A DNA stretch of 64,000 nucleotides from Sepiola atlantica (GCA_963556195.1 OY744520.1:1846001-1910000), one strand, 5' to 3'; positions 23,169 to 36,005 are shown, counted from the first letter of the stretch. A program made the numbers and translations. Notes: generated by a model from the sequence alone, not told the origin.

Positions 23169-23779
23169 CACTCGTAATCTACAGATAAATACTGTTGTCT
23201 TTGTCTAAATATTACAGCAAAGTGAATACTATAGAAATGTTATTTTTTGGTTATATATACAAAGCAATAGAATTTAAGTTGTCGTAATTTGGATTAGTTA
23301 GTTAGAATAATAAATTATTTTTACAAGTATAAAATTAATAACTGGGAACAAAAGAATAGATATTTAAACTAAATTGTTAAGTATTATGAAAATTATGTTA
23401 AGGTCTTAGGGTCGATGTAAAGAACAATCATCCACAGCAGAACATTTCTGAAAAAAATAATTTGAGTAAGATTTTGAATTTGGACGACAACAGATGAGAA
23501 CAATATTTAATTCGCTACCAAACCGTGGCACGATAAATTGGAATTGTGGGGATTGGAAGCTGCGAGCTTGCGTAGGCTGCAAAATTGTGTAGTATTACCC
23601 ATGAAGAAAACTACGATTACATAAGTCAATAATTCCCGGCCCTAACTAATAAAACAATTTAAAGGAAACATTGGATGAAAACTGGTGAAAACAACGCCCT
23701 CAATCGTTGACGTGTTGTTTTTGATCGACTGTGAGTAAAACACGATACCAATTTTGAATACAGCTTTTACATTGACATA
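23169..23779. other. no gene seen (possible intron)
   Basis: AT-rich, non-coding. It would be intron 1 if the exon at 23142 is real. Confidence 0.35.
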
Positions 23780-24130
23780 ACCTGTTTTCAGACATCTTCA
23801 AATCCTATGCTATCTCACGCAACTTTGATTTACGATCATCCAAATACGAGTTTCTGGATTATTTTTATGTTTTCCGGGACAACTGCGAAATTTGGCCGAC
23901 CAAAGTTACCAGCATTATTTGTGTCTGTACGACCGCGTTTAAAGTCGGCATGCCACCGCTTGACCGATTGTTTTCGACAGAGCAGTGTACGCATAACCTT
24001 TACCAAGCAATTGAACAATATTGTTTACATCAGAAAACAATGCTTTATCAATATACGAAATTCAGATTTTTACATTTTTTTAAAAATTTGCAACAGTAAC
24101 TTCACTTAGATAACTGTAATTTGTGAACTA
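23780..24130 (-). pseudogene. mariner transposase N-terminal fragment
   Basis: Minus strand: 'SEFRILIKHCFLM', then a frameshift, then 'SVKRWHADFKRGRTDTNN' and 'GRPN.AVVPENIK'. These are the first helix-turn-helix and linker of mariner transposases (the module found in SETMAR). The catalytic DDD domain is absent. A second fragment of the same family is at 39290-39880. Confidence 0.8.
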
Positions 24131-24639
24131 ATAATTCCATTTTGCTCCAGTTTTGACATGTGCAATTTGACGGTTAGTACTTTCTAAAAATTATATGAAT
24201 TTTTATATTAGGTGCACCATCTATATGTCATCCCGATATTTATTGAGTGATGTGTTAAGGGGAGAGTTGTATTTTCCGTAAGAGTCTGTGTATGTAGTAA
24301 TCTCGGAAAATACACAGGTTACACTTGCAAAATGTAAATATTCTGATTGGGCATGGCTCATTAGTTCGGGTAAAACGGATTATCACCATGAAGTATATCT
24401 TAGAGAACAACCTTGCAAATTAAAAATTACGTATTAATAACGTTAAAATATAAGAAGTTATTTTTACAGCATAAATGCTTTACGGTGGATCCAAACATAA
24501 ACATTTACATTTTTTAAATTCGATAGTTTATTAATGTGTATTTCATTTAATTTGTAAAATAAAAACATTAAACCTTTAACCAATTCGATAAATTTTAAAC
24601 GTATAATACTTATATTAAAATGAAAAAATGAGTTTAAAA
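24131..24639. other. no gene seen
   Basis: AT-rich sequence with no recognised feature. Confidence 0.4.
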
Positions 24640-24943
24640 AGAATGTATCATTTAGATTATTCGGATTACTGTTCTGATCTTGGATGTTATTCTCAAAACG
24701 TTTCAGCCGATATAACCTCCGACCTTCTTCAGGTTAATGTTGTCGACATCGGGATTACCCATGTCGGACTCGGGAATCTGTACGGAATTTCGAACAGAAC
24801 CCTATATAAAATCCACGGGGGTAGCTTACTCTTGTTCCGTCAGTCATGATCGGGTAGAAGTCTTAAGTAATTTGTAATTATATTTTTAGTACATGCAACA
24901 CTGAATATTAAACCTTCAAGCCACAGAAGATTGCCCGTAAGAA
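24640..24943 (+). repeat. family E repeat, left arm
   Basis: 'GATTATTCGGATTACTGTTC', 'CCGATATAACCTCCGACC', 'TCGGACTCGGGAATCTG' and 'ATCCACGGGGGTAGCTT' match the copies at 8905, 47345 and 49830. It includes a hammerhead-like CTGAAGA...GAAACGTT on the minus strand (about 24739-24705) with poor stem pairing. A tRNA-like body follows directly. Confidence 0.75.
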
Positions 24944-25032
24944 CCTGTGGCGTAACGGATAGAAGTGCTAACTATTGACAAGTCCTCAGTTACAGTCAGG
25001 AGGTTGAAGGTTCAATTCTCAGTGCAGGCGGT
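24944..25032 (+). repeat. tRNA-derived SINE body
   Basis: A box 'TGGCGTAACGG' (24948-24958) and B box 'GGTTCAATTCT' (25009-25019) match Pol III type 2 promoter consensus at tRNA-like spacing. The 5' and 3' halves pair poorly and no CCA-ready acceptor is seen, so it is a SINE-type element. It shares its body with 9071-9155. Confidence 0.75.
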
Positions 25033-26551
25033 TTTAATTTTAACGGTAAAAACTGAGGGAACAGATCTACTAGTCTCTTAATAAATGTTGACTACTTTCC
25101 GAGGAACAGAAAGTATCTCAGAAAGTGACAAGAGAGACACATGCTCTGCTATACACAGATCAAAATATCCCGAAGAAGGTTAAAAGCAGAAAAAACGAAC
25201 ATAACCATGGCATTGATCGAGTAGAAAAAATTCCACCACACAATCGCTAAATTTGGATGATTAAATGTTTAAGAATGTACAAAATAGTTGACAAAATTCT
25301 GAACTCATCAAGAAAACAATGGAAACATATTTGACAACGAGAAGACAAACGTAACATGAAAATACACACAAGCAAAGAAAAAGTTAATACCAAACCAAAA
25401 TGAGGCGATACATTGACAAATATATACCAAGCCAAAAGGGTTTATATGCTGTAAAAAGACAAACACAACCAAAATACAGGTTGATATAAAAATAACTCAA
25501 ACTTTGTCCAAAAAAGTTGATCTGCTGTAAAAAGACAGACCAGACACAAAAAAAACAGATTGATGTATTGAAAATAAATAAACTGAACTAATAGAAAGCA
25601 ACTGTTATATGGGAAATTTGGCCGGTTATGAACAAAATATTGAATAAAAAAAGTTTATTTCAAATATATATGGATTTAATACATAAAATATCAGATCTAA
25701 TGTAAAAGAAGAAATTTCCCAAAGCACCAAGTTTTGTTCTGGCCTATGAATGATCTGTTGGTTGTTTAAATGGAATATTCTATTTGAACTACTGATTTCT
25801 TCAAATTGAAAAGTTTCTGGAATATGTTATACTCCAACATCGGAACGTTGAGGTGTGACTGTGGTGAGGTGGCTACCGACGTAGACTAACGACCTGGGAG
25901 TGCTTGTCGGTTCCATAGCATTACGTTCACTCTGGATGTTAGCAACCTTCAAGTGGAAACTTCTGTAAGTACCTGATTCTAAAAGGAACTACAGAGACCA
26001 AAGCTAACGACCAAATGGAACCGGTCAAAAAGTCGTACGAATTTACGTTATCTATTGGAACGTTTGCTGCTTAAACATTTTCTTCTTTTAACACAATTTG
26101 AACTTGGATTTATTTATGCATGTGCAGAAGTTTAGTTTTTTGTTTCTATTTTATACCGTTTATGCAAATGTATCAACGATTGAGGAGAATTTCTTTTATT
26201 ATAAACCTAAGAAGAAAGCCTTGGGGCAGTAAGTTAGACGCTAATACTTATTTATATCTTAAAAATCCTTGCATATTTAACAAACAGAAATTGCTTCTGG
26301 TGAATATAAATCGTCTATCTGACAATGATCTTATATGTTTGCAAGAGTCTCTAGCATATTTTGAACATGGACATTTAAAGAAATCACCACATAAGTTAGA
26401 CATAATGGCTACATTAATATTCGTCATGAAATATTAACCAAAAAAGATCAGTTTTGGCAATCTGTTTCGCCATTGTAACTTTCTTTTTGTATATATGCAA
26501 ATGTTTTTCAGTTACAGATTCATGAAGAAACAAGAAAGGATATTCTTAAGA
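25033..26551. repeat. no gene; weak 73-bp repeats
   Basis: 'GCTGTAAAAAGACA' followed by similar sequence recurs at about 25448 and 25521. Related 'GATATGCTGTAAAA' units appear at 28860-29170. A 105-codon plus-strand frame (26120-26437) matches nothing known. Confidence 0.45.
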
Positions 26552-26860
26552 TACACTCATTCAAACTGCGCGTTTAGCGATGCAAATGATATTTCAAACT
26601 TAAGCATGACAGACCAAATAAAATGCTATTACAAACTTAATCGTGACAGACCAACAACATGCTACTTCTGATTTAAACTTGACAAACCAACCGATGTAAA
26701 GATCCTTGTTAAGATATGCTTGAACTCATCTCAAGTAAGATGCGCCCTTTAAATCCTCGGGTTTAGCAATGAAAATGTGTATTTCAAACTGAATTCTTAT
26801 AGACTGACCGACGAACTGAGCCACCTGCAGAGATGCGATGGTAAATATAAAAACGTACGT
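26552..26860 (+). repeat. family A repeat, two tandem units
   Basis: Two starts, 'CATTCAAACTGCGCG' + 'TTTAGCGATGCAAATG' (26563) and 'CCTCGGGTTTAGCAATG' (26755), separated by 'CATCTCAAGTAAGATGCGCC', a decayed version of the family's terminal hairpin. Confidence 0.75.
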
Positions 26861-27189
26861 GAATAAAAGTTGTTGTTTTGTAAAGAAATATATGTATTCA
26901 GTCCACGCACTTCTTTAGAACGACAGACACATAAAAAGCAGAAGATAAAGAAGAGAGAAAGAGAAAGCTGGGCGGGGGTAAAACTAAACTGCATTCACAG
27001 ACAGAAATGCTTACTGGCATTTTTGTACATAAGAAAGTTCAGTATGAAATTATTCATCAAGATTCTCATGAGATAAAGGAAAATAGCTTCATATGTAAGA
27101 GATGCTAACGATAGAAGAATCCATGTAAATCCATATTATCTGACTAGAATTTATTTAAGTAGTCAATATTCTAGCACCTATTCCTTTCG
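26861..27189. other. no gene seen
   Basis: No recognised feature; a short GA-rich patch near 26950. Confidence 0.4.
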
Positions 27190-27335
27190 AATATATATAT
27201 TTATATATATATTTATATATATATGTATTTATATATATATGTATTTATATATATATATTTATATATATATGTATTTATATATATATGTATATATATGTAT
27301 ATATATATGCATATATATATATATATATATATACA
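27190..27335. repeat. imperfect (TA)n with TATTTA/TGTATA units
   Basis: TA-rich tract with regular ATTTATATATAT and GTATTTATATAT interruptions. Confidence 0.95.
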
Positions 27336-27339
27336 TTTA

Positions 27340-27605
27340 GAAAAGTTCATTTTTAAGCATCAATGAATTTAAAACGTAATGAAAGAGGCAAAACGCGTTC
27401 AGAAACCAGTTGCGTATATTATTTTATTAAAATCAAAACAAATATTTTCATTTTGACTTTTTTTTTTACTAATATATCGCTTGATATAACGAGCATCATC
27501 AGAGCGTTAAACAAATATAAGGTATTTACCTTATTTTTCTTTTATGTATACGTAAGAATCCTTCTTGGTGGTGATGACAAATTGGCGTCTGGGTGTTGTG
27601 TAGAC
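27340..27605 (-). repeat. direct repeat G, copy 1
   Basis: Aligns with 27672-27940 at roughly three quarters identity by eye ('AAAGTTCATTTTTAAGCATC', 'ATATTTTCATTTTGACTTTT', 'GTATACGTAAGAATCCTTCT'). On the minus strand it contains CTGATGA followed by a GCTCG...AAGC stem region, a decayed hammerhead-like core. The TA tract lies on its 3' side. Confidence 0.7.
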
Positions 27606-27671
27606 AAACGGTGAAAATGTCACTTTTTAAAATCTGAACTTAAAAATGCGAATAGCTCGCAAGTAGGTATA

Positions 27672-27940
27672 AATTAGGGAAAGTTCATTTTTTAAGCATC
27701 TTAGAATTTAAAACGTAAAAAAGAGACAAAATGCCTTCATAACACCATTTGCTAGATGCGTATGTTATTTTATTAAACTCAAAATAAATATTTTCATTTT
27801 GACTTTTTTACTAACATTTTACTCGATATAACGAGTGGTATCAAAACTTTAAACAAAGATGAGGTATTTACCTTATTTTTTGTGTATACGTAAGAATCCT
27901 TCTTGGGGGTGATGAAACATTAGTGTCCGGATGTTTTGGC
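27672..27940 (-). repeat. direct repeat G, copy 2
   Basis: Second copy of the repeat at 27340-27605. Here the stem ACTCG/CGAGT is intact but the CTGATGA box is degraded to TTGATAC. Confidence 0.7.
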
Positions 27941-28102
27941 GGGAATAAACTATGAGTGTTTATTTGAAGTTCACTTACCATAAATATATTTCCATATTAT
28001 TACTAAGTTCTACTCACGTATTAAGAAAATACTGGAAATATATATACGTAATATATTATGTTACTTTACAATATTATATGTGTATATAGAAAGAATAGTA
28101 AT

Positions 28103-28107
<5 letters not shown>
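27941..28107. other. no gene seen
   Basis: AT-rich spacer. Confidence 0.4.
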
Positions 28108-28176
<69 letters not shown>

Positions 28177-28334
28177 TAAAATTTGTTATGGAAATGTGGA
28201 AAAACAAGATAAAATGGTAGTAAAGAACATAACCACATAATTAAAGCTGGTCCAACTTTCATTATGTGTTACCTTATTTGTCCACATTTTCATAACACAT
28301 TTTACATTTTGTCTGAAATGTTCATATTTACACC

Positions 28335-28400
<66 letters not shown>
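28108..28400. repeat. (TA)n, imperfect inverted repeat, (TA)n
   Basis: TA tracts at about 28108-28168 and 28340-28398 enclose an imperfect inverted repeat: GTTATGGAAATGTGGA near 28182 and its near complement TCCACATTTTCATAAC near 28280. Probably a small TIR element inside a TA tract. Confidence 0.75.
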
Positions 28401-28402
<2 letters not shown>

Positions 28403-28519
28403 TACTTCATGTATCCACATAAAATATTGTAAGGAGATATAATTTTTTATGTATCAGTTTTCAGTATTTATTTCAACAGTGCTCGATACGTAAGTAGAGC
28501 TAGGTAGTAAGCATTTAGC
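28401..28519. other. no gene seen
   Basis: Short AT-rich spacer. Confidence 0.4.
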
Positions 28520-28544
28520 CTGAAGATTCCCCCGGGGATGAAAC
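28520..28544 (+). ncRNA. hammerhead-ribozyme-like core
   Basis: Plus strand: CTGAAGA, then TCCCC/GGGGA pairing around a very small loop, then GAAAC and GCGGG. The core boxes fit, but stem III and a cleavage site are not evident. It is followed by C-rich, CTGTCT and TA tracts. Confidence 0.35.
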
Positions 28545-28550
28545 GCGGGA

Positions 28551-28581
28551 GCCCCCCCCCCTCTCTCTGTCTCTGTCTCTG

Positions 28582-28651
<70 letters not shown>

Positions 28652-28652
28652 C
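28551..28652. repeat. poly-C, (CTGTCT)n, (CT)n, (TA)n compound microsatellite
   Basis: Four simple repeats in direct succession, changing from C-run to CTGTCT to CT to TA. Confidence 0.97.
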
Positions 28653-30229
28653 ACACACTATGTCACAATATATATACTATGTCCCGATCCAGCGTTGCCA
28701 GGAGAATCAGACGTATTCACAAAATTCCTTTCGAAAGTGTTTTTTTATCGATCTAAAATTTCCTCCCAAAGTACATGTCGGGCAAGGTTCCATTTTGAAT
28801 AATTCTGAAAAAAGCTGGTTTATGCCGTTTAAAACCCTATGTTTTGTCAGTAAATAACTCTAGAAAGAAATGATATGCTGTAAAATAGTTTTACCGAAAA
28901 GGGGGTCGATATGCCGTAATACAAATAAGTATTGGGTTTAGGAAATAAACAAGAGAGGTGTTGAAATGACGTAGACATTGTGTAATTCAGCAATATATAT
29001 CACGAATAGGGAGATGATATGCTTTAAAACGAATAGGTTGTGTGTTTCTGTATATAAAAAAAAACAAAACAAAACCTAGTTAATATACGATTAAAACATA
29101 TTGTTTTTTTGGTATAAAATATTAAAAAAAAATGCTTGGTATGCTGTGAAACATAAAGATATTGTTTTTCTACCTCAATCGGTAATTCTCGCGCAAATGC
29201 ACTATCTTAAACATATTAGGGTCAGACGATATTTAGAAATAAAGGTCATCGGTCAATTACACATGCTTATAATTATTAAACGTTTGAATAAAGATCGCAT
29301 AAATACGTATTTGTTTGTTCATTTATTAATCTAAAACTAATTAAAAACTAACCATGTGTATAACATTGTCATATTGTCGAGCCAAGTAAACACAGGCTAT
29401 GTTAAATATGAAAGAGAAAGCCCAATCTTTATTTGTCCTTGTTTCAAATCCATAGTAACCCTTTTGCGATAGCTAAATGTTTACATTTTGAAAACGTTTT
29501 AATAAATAAAAAGTACCCCGACAGACTTAAATGAGTCCTAACATATATTCTCGATATCATCTTCAATCGTATTGTAACAAGTACATTTTGGAATTAAACC
29601 ACGATCAGTATTGACACAAATGTACAATGTTCAATCTATCGCGGTCAGACGACTCTTTGATAGAAGATCATCTGTTAATTACTGAGATTTCTCATACATA
29701 AACGATATTTAATCAATTGAAAAAGAAAGGTTGTTATAGTAAGCGTAACAGAGCGGAAAGAGACGAAAAGGAAGAAGTGAGAATAAGGCGTCGTAACACA
29801 TTGAATTAAAGAAAAAATAAAATCACTTTTCGGGCAATAATTGTTAAATAAGAAATAAACTAGTTATGCATTTAAATCATAATGAAACTAATGTGTTTAT
29901 TTCGGTGTCAATCAAATTGCTTAATTGTGATGTCATAAATTCATAGGAAAATATATATTTAAAGTTGTATTAAAAACTAATAAATGCGAAATTAAAAAAA
30001 AGTAAAGTGATCATTTATAAAAAAACGTGTATCGTAAAATGAGTAATAAGGAAAAATCAGCAATTTCATACCGATCGGGCCTTAAACATGAATAAAAAAT
30101 TGATGCTTATTGCTATTTTGAAACAATGCATTCCGACCACTTTTTTACTTGGCAAAACGATATGTATATATAAAAAAATATTAAAATAAAGACGGCCTAA
30201 ATAAAACACAAGAAAAAAATGTATTCAAA
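28653..30229. other. no gene; diverged 'GATATGCTGTAAAA' units
   Basis: At 28860-29170 a 'GATATGCTGTAAAA' motif recurs four or five times at irregular spacing, related to 25448-25540. The rest is AT-rich without features. Confidence 0.45.
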
Positions 30230-33200
30230 CCGCATGCAAAAAGATACCACCTCCCCGTCAAATTCCATTCTCAAATAGGTGGCCCTCTCATGCGGTCATT
30301 CGTAAGATAGACAAACAAAGAAAAGCACTATCGCCTGGCCGTTGCACTCCTTCTCTGTCTATTAGCCAGACGTAGAGGTACGAGTGCTGGGACGCCTTAA
30401 AGGTACCCAGTGCCTGGCCTTGTTTCGTGACTAGGACAATGAACGACGTCTCTCTTTTCTCTATGTGGGCAACTTGGGGGAAGTGTTTTCGTCACTAAGT
30501 CTTACATGACCAGTCTGGGTCGCTTTTTTCCCGACAGGTTGAGAGTAAAGGGTAGACAGCTTGTCTTGCTGCTGTTTCCCATTGATAGTCCAGGTTTTAC
30601 ACTCTTAGGGATGGCTAAGAACGGCTGCTCTATGATCAGTAGTATAATACCGTGGGTAGCTGTACGTGCCATGTCGAGCATGGAAAGGAACCCTATAGTT
30701 ATCCCCGGTTGGCTTTCTCGAAGCCACGAACCCCATAGACCAGGTCGCGACTAATGGACTGGTTGTGTAAGCTTATTGGCACCTTACAAGCATCCACCCT
30801 GCCCACCCCACTCTATCTTAAAACAAACACGTCATTTTAAAATAAAAAAATCAAACCTAAATCATACACACAACAAAAACATCTTCGTCTCCGCCCTGGA
30901 GGCTCGCATTCACAAATATCCGGGGACTTAGAACCAAAATCAACGACGTAGAAACTTCTCTCTTTAAAAACTCCCCGGATATCCTAGTACTAAGTGAAAC
31001 AAACCTCCAATTCGCAACCTCCTTTCACCACTTAGACATGACTAACTACCTCCCTACTGTACCGTAAAGACTCTGACAAACATATGCACGGGCTCGGAGT
31101 TTATGTTCGGAACACCCTCCCCCTGACTAGAGAACATAGGTTAGAATAGGATGACCAAGCCTACATGTGCTTTAGATTGACCTTACACCACAGAGTTAGT
31201 TACTTATATTTCTGATACCGTTCTCTTTCGACCCAATACTATACCCTGCTAAACTCTGTCTCTGAAAGCATACATAGAGCACTCGCAATCTACTCGAATG
31301 CCCAGATACTAGTATTTGGGAATTTTAATGCACACCACCGTGACTGGTTGAGATTATCCAGCTTTACCGATGCAGCCGGTAACTCTATGTATAATTACTC
31401 TTCTCACGTTTTCCCGACCCGCATCCCCGATCGAGTAGACCAGCAAGCCTCACTTCTAGACCTGTTCCTGACCTCACTGCCCAAAGCTTGTGTGACGGAA
31501 GCCCATAGCCCGCTCGAAAACTCTGATCACATTGTTGTAATGATTTATATCACCATAAAAGCTCGCCCAAAAGCTGATAAGCCGTTGCTCAAAACAACGA
31601 GATACTACGAGCAGGCTGATTTTGAGTCAATCAGAGACCTCATCAGCAACGCCCCAGGGAGAGAAGCCTTCTCACTTCCTGCTGACCAGTGTGCAAAGGA
31701 ATTAACTGAATAGGTCAAAGCAGGCATTGAATCCTATGCCCCCATGCGAAAATGGTTCACCTCGGAATGTGCAGCTGCCATTGCTGAGAGGCAACAAGCA
31801 TTCCGTAAATTCGGCCGCCATAAGTCAGCTACTAATAGACATAAATTTATAGAGTCAAGAAATAATTGTAAAGCCGTGATAGGCGAAGCAAAGAGAAGGT
31901 ATACTGAGTTAACAAAAAAAACGCATTCAGTCACAGAAACTAGGTACTTGTGATTTCTGAAAAATAGTGTAGTGAACAATGGCCAATCAACGATTCCCCC
32001 ACTATCAAACCACAATGATGTCGTTTGCACGGCCACTGATAAGGCTGAACTACTTGCCCAGCCTTTCGCCTCTAACTTTACTCAGATAAGCACCCCCTCC
32101 CCTAAATTCCCATTGCGGACCGAAGCCACACTTGATAACCTGGTAATCACCTCATCCCAGGTCAGCGACATCATAAAAAAACATTGACACTTCCAAAGTT
32201 TGTGGGCCTGATCTTATACCTGTAATAGTAATAAAGAAATGCACTGTTGAACTAGCCCCTGTCATCTCCAAACTCTACAGTAAATGCCTAGCTTAATCTT
32301 GCTGCCCCGATAGCTGGAAAATTTCCTCTGTTTTACCAGTCTACAAGAATTCTGGGAATAGAACCGATCCTCAGAACTACCTCCCAATCAGTCTACTGGC
32401 GATCTTTGCTAAACTTTTTGAATCCTTAATCAATCTAGCGATAGTACGACTGAACACATGAAACCGACAAGGCAGGTGAAGCTAGGGCATATATCCAAGG
32501 CCTTTGACAAGGTATGACATAAAAGGCTTCTCCTAAAAATACGGGTATACGGTATTACTGGGCAACAACTTCATATAATTAGATCCTTCCTAACCAAAAG
32601 ACAAATTCAAGTTGTCCTCGATGACCGTTCATCTAAGCAACATGGCATAAATGCTGGTGTACCCTAGGGATCTATCCTTGGACCTTTATTGTTCCTAATC
32701 TTCATAAACGACTTCCCGGATGACATAGAGTCTGAGATTGGTTTAGTTGCTGACGACACAACGCTTTACTATCATCATGTTGGCAAAACAGACGCGATCA
32801 TATCCGGGGCAATGGCTGAATCCTCAGAAAATGACCTCTAGGCTGTAGTGGATTGGGGTCATAAATGGTTGGTAACTTTTAATGCCGCAAAGACAAAGCT
32901 CCTTTCTTTCAATAACTACAAGAAACCTCTTCAACCACCGATTGTCATGACAAATACCACCCTACCTGAGAGTTACACATTCGAACTCCTCGGCCTAACC
33001 TTAACACGTAACATGAATTTGAACAAATACATTGAAGACATTGCCAAGGATGCAGCAAATAAGGTTGGCTCCCTTTACCGTGCTAGTAAACTCTTCACAC
33101 CTGACATTATTCTGTTTCACTACAAAGCCACCATCCTCCCCTGCATGGAGTATTGTTGCCACACCTGGGCTGGTGCATCATCTACTAGTCTCTCCCTCCT

Positions 33201-33575
33201 TGACAATGTTCCAAAAAGAGTCGCCAACCTAATAGGCCCCTTACTGTAAACCAAGCCCCAGTCCCTGTCCCATCGCCGCAATGTTGCATCCTTGTGTTTG
33301 TTTTACAAATACTTCTATGTGTTATGCTCCGATGAATTGGCTACTCTGGTGCCCCCTCGACGTAAATTTACTAGACCAACTCGACAATCAACTAAATCCC
33401 ATCCATTCACTGTGAAGGTCCCCAGATGCCGGAGAGCTTTCTACTCAAATAGCTTTATTCCTCGTGTTGCCGGCTTCTGAAACTCCTTCCTTGCATCCTG
33501 TTTCCCCGACGGTACTGACATGCAGAAATTCAAAACTTATGTAAACAGACATCTCGCTGAGCAGATCCCAATTTA
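30230..33575 (+). mobile_element. decayed LINE (CR1/Jockey-like), near full length
   Basis: A GC-richer leader (30230-30890) is followed by an AP-type endonuclease start, 'FTNIRGLRTKINDVE' and 'PDILVLSETNL' (about 30905-31020), and an endonuclease C-terminal segment in the open frame 31348-31713. The RT finger region is at 32205-32450 ('NRTDPQNYLPISLL.IFAKL'). Then come 'KAFDKV', '[19 protein letters not shown]' and '[10 protein letters not shown]', where F/YADD has become VADD, and the thumb in the open frame 32848-33249. Stops (for example at 31066) and frameshifts are scattered. About 100 bp before 'KAFDKV' are missing compared with the copy at 33690. Confidence 0.85.
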
Positions 33576-33689
33576 GGTTGACCCCCCCCCCCCACAAACT
33601 TCTCTCTTTTTGCTCAGTAGCTCCTCACGTCTACAGTGACGGCCTGCCTTGTTTGGGATGAACTATGTAAAAAAAGTGAAGGTATACAG
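33576..33689. other. C-rich spacer between LINE copies
   Basis: A run of C residues and the probable 3' end of the first LINE copy. Confidence 0.5.
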
Positions 33690-34428
33690 AGATCACCAAA
33701 AAAGGTATTCAGTCACAGAAACTAGGTACTCGTAGTTTCTGGAAAATCAACAATAGGGTTGTGAACAATGGACAATCAACGCTTCCTCCGCTACTAAACC
33801 ACAATAATGTCGTTTGCACGGAAACTGATAAGGCTGAACTACTTGCCGAGTGTTTTGCCTTAAATTCCACTTTGGACTCGGTAAACAAGCCCTCCCTTAA
33901 TTCCCATTGCGGACTGAGACCACACTTAAAAATCTGGCCAGGGACATCATAAAGAACCTTTACACACCCAAAGCTTGTGGGCCTGATTTTATACCTGTAA
34001 TATTAATAATGAAATGCTCTACTGAACTGTCCCCTGTCCTTACCAAACTGTACAATTAATGCCTTGCCGAATCTTGCTTCCATAGTAGCTGGAAAATTGC
34101 CTATGTGGTACCAGTCTTTAAGAATTCTGTTGATAGAACTGATCCTCAAAACTACTGCGCAATCAGTTTATTCCCAATCTTTGCTAAAATCTTTGAATCA
34201 TTAATCAATCTAGCGATAGTCCGGCACCTAGTTACTGCTAAACTTCGTTCTGACTGCCAGTATGTCTTTAGACAAGCACGATCTACCGCGGATATCCTAA
34301 CGGTCAGCTCTGAACGCATATATCTTACACTGGACAAGGCAGATGAAGTTAGGGCAGTTGCGCTTGAAATGTCCTCGAATATTTATTGTTCCTCATTTTC
34401 ATAAATGACCTCTCTGTTGACATTGGTT
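33690..34428 (+). mobile_element. second partial copy of the same LINE
   Basis: Resumes at a point equivalent to about 31926 of the first copy ('CAGTCACAGAAACTAGGTAC') and runs through the RT fingers ('NSVDRTDPQNYCAISLFPIF', 'SDCQYVFRQARSTADIL'). It then loses about 200 bp and ends in a 'FINDLSVDIG' segment. It retains the segment deleted in the first copy. Frames are broken, so it is inactive. Confidence 0.8.
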
Positions 34429-34810
34429 ATCATTATTAATACTAATAATGCTAACCAAACTAACGTTATATCTTTACCTGGAGAGGCGATACGCATAGGC
34501 TCCACTGTGGGAAAGATTAAGAATAGAATTTCCAGGCACATCTATACTTTCAATAATAGCCACCTGGCTACGTACACTTATCTAGCTACACATATCTGGT
34601 ACCTAAAGGATAGACACATTACTTATAAACACAAGTGGCATGTGATCAATAAAAGTAAATCCGATAAGACGCTAGATAGGCACTGTCTGTTATGGGGCAA
34701 GAAGCTCTAGTTATCATCAAATATAAAGGAGATCTAAATAAAAAGAATGAGGTAATATCGAGTTGTCTACACAAAACCTGGTACAAATACAACCATTTTA
34801 AGGTCCCTTA
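34429..34810 (+). pseudogene. Penelope-like element GIY-YIG C-terminal fragment, third
   Basis: Plus frame to 34710 reads 'IRIGSTVGKIKNRISRHIYT' (IGST and downstream Arg/His of the GIY-YIG fold) and 'LATHIWYLKDRHITYKHKWH', the conserved 'HIW.LK...Y..KW' end of PLE proteins. It then shifts frame to 'GDLNKKNEVISSCLHKTWYK', the usual terminal 'LNKR.E..S.CRH' motif. It joins the LINE fragment directly on its left. Confidence 0.8.
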
Positions 34811-35690
34811 AATCTTCACCCCTACTCCTCTCTACATCCCCACCCCTCTGTCTATCCCTCCATCTACCTAATTTGGAAATAGGCCTTATCCTAATAAAGA
34901 TCCCTAGGCATCCCAATGTCAACGTTAGACCACTGATACCCCCGGACAATACTATCTACTAATCGGCTAATAACTGACTACCTATAACTCGATAGCTTGC
35001 CTAAGGGTACCTCAACTCTGCTCCTGTTTTACGGAACCCTTGCATAAGTGTATACTATAAATCCAAATTACATGCCTCTCCTCCATTAATACAATTTCGC
35101 TAATTTGATCAATTTCCACTTCGGAGGATTCCCTCTCCTTTAATACACACCATCCAATGGTTTTACTCCCTATAGTTAATACATAACATCTTTATACCCG
35201 GATACCCCCCCTCCATAATCCCTGAATCTCTTGTTCTCTAATAATCTCCATATTGCGATAACCCTAAACCCAACCGTAGCTCGGGGGCTGACGTCGAATA
35301 TATTCACTCTACTTTCCCAAATGGTTTAGTATGTTTAAGCTTTATTATAACTCTATAAGACCCATGGAAGTCCCTCCTATGATGGAGAAAAAAAGTAACA
35401 TAGAATTAGAATACACCTTTTTGTATGAATTAAAACCCACCAATTAGTATTATTATTACTAGTAATCCCAACATAAATAAGATATACTCCTTGCACTTTA
35501 ACCCACTCTAGTTTCTCCTATCCTAGAGAGAACTAATTAAATTATATGCTACCACTGATCTGAGGGGCTGCACTGGGGTCATAATTCGGTCCATTTACTT
35601 TTATATGTAAGATGTGTTCCTATGTTTCAGTCTATAAATATTGTAAAAATGGAGGACCTTATATCAGGGTAAGTACATTCTAGTGATGGT
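34811..35690. other. no gene; probable PLE 3' region
   Basis: Non-coding AT-rich sequence. No feature recognised. Confidence 0.4.
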
Positions 35691-35735
35691 ATTTATTTTT
35701 CATTATCATTATTATAATTATAATTATAATTATAC

Positions 35736-35769
<34 letters not shown>

Positions 35770-35785
35770 CACTATTATTATTATA

Positions 35786-35821
<36 letters not shown>

Positions 35822-35920
35822 ATTATAAATATTATTAATATAAATATTATTAATATAAATATTATTAATATAAATATGATTACGACTGGTACGATTGTTC
35901 TCTTCAGCATTACTACTCGA

Positions 35921-36004
<84 letters not shown>

Positions 36005-36005
36005 A
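35691..36005. repeat. (TTA)n/(ATT)n trinucleotide tract
   Basis: Imperfect ATT/TTA repeats from 35691, with 'ATATTATTAATATAA' units near 35830-35875 and an uninterrupted tract at about 35930-36002. Poly-Ile frames here are not genes. Confidence 0.97.

Noticed and set aside
24944..25032. Functional tRNA gene
   Set aside because: A and B boxes are good but the acceptor and arms do not pair; the same body recurs inside repeat family E.
26120..26437. 105-codon plus-strand frame as a host exon
   Set aside because: No clear splice sites or known domain; ordinary length for chance in AT-rich DNA.
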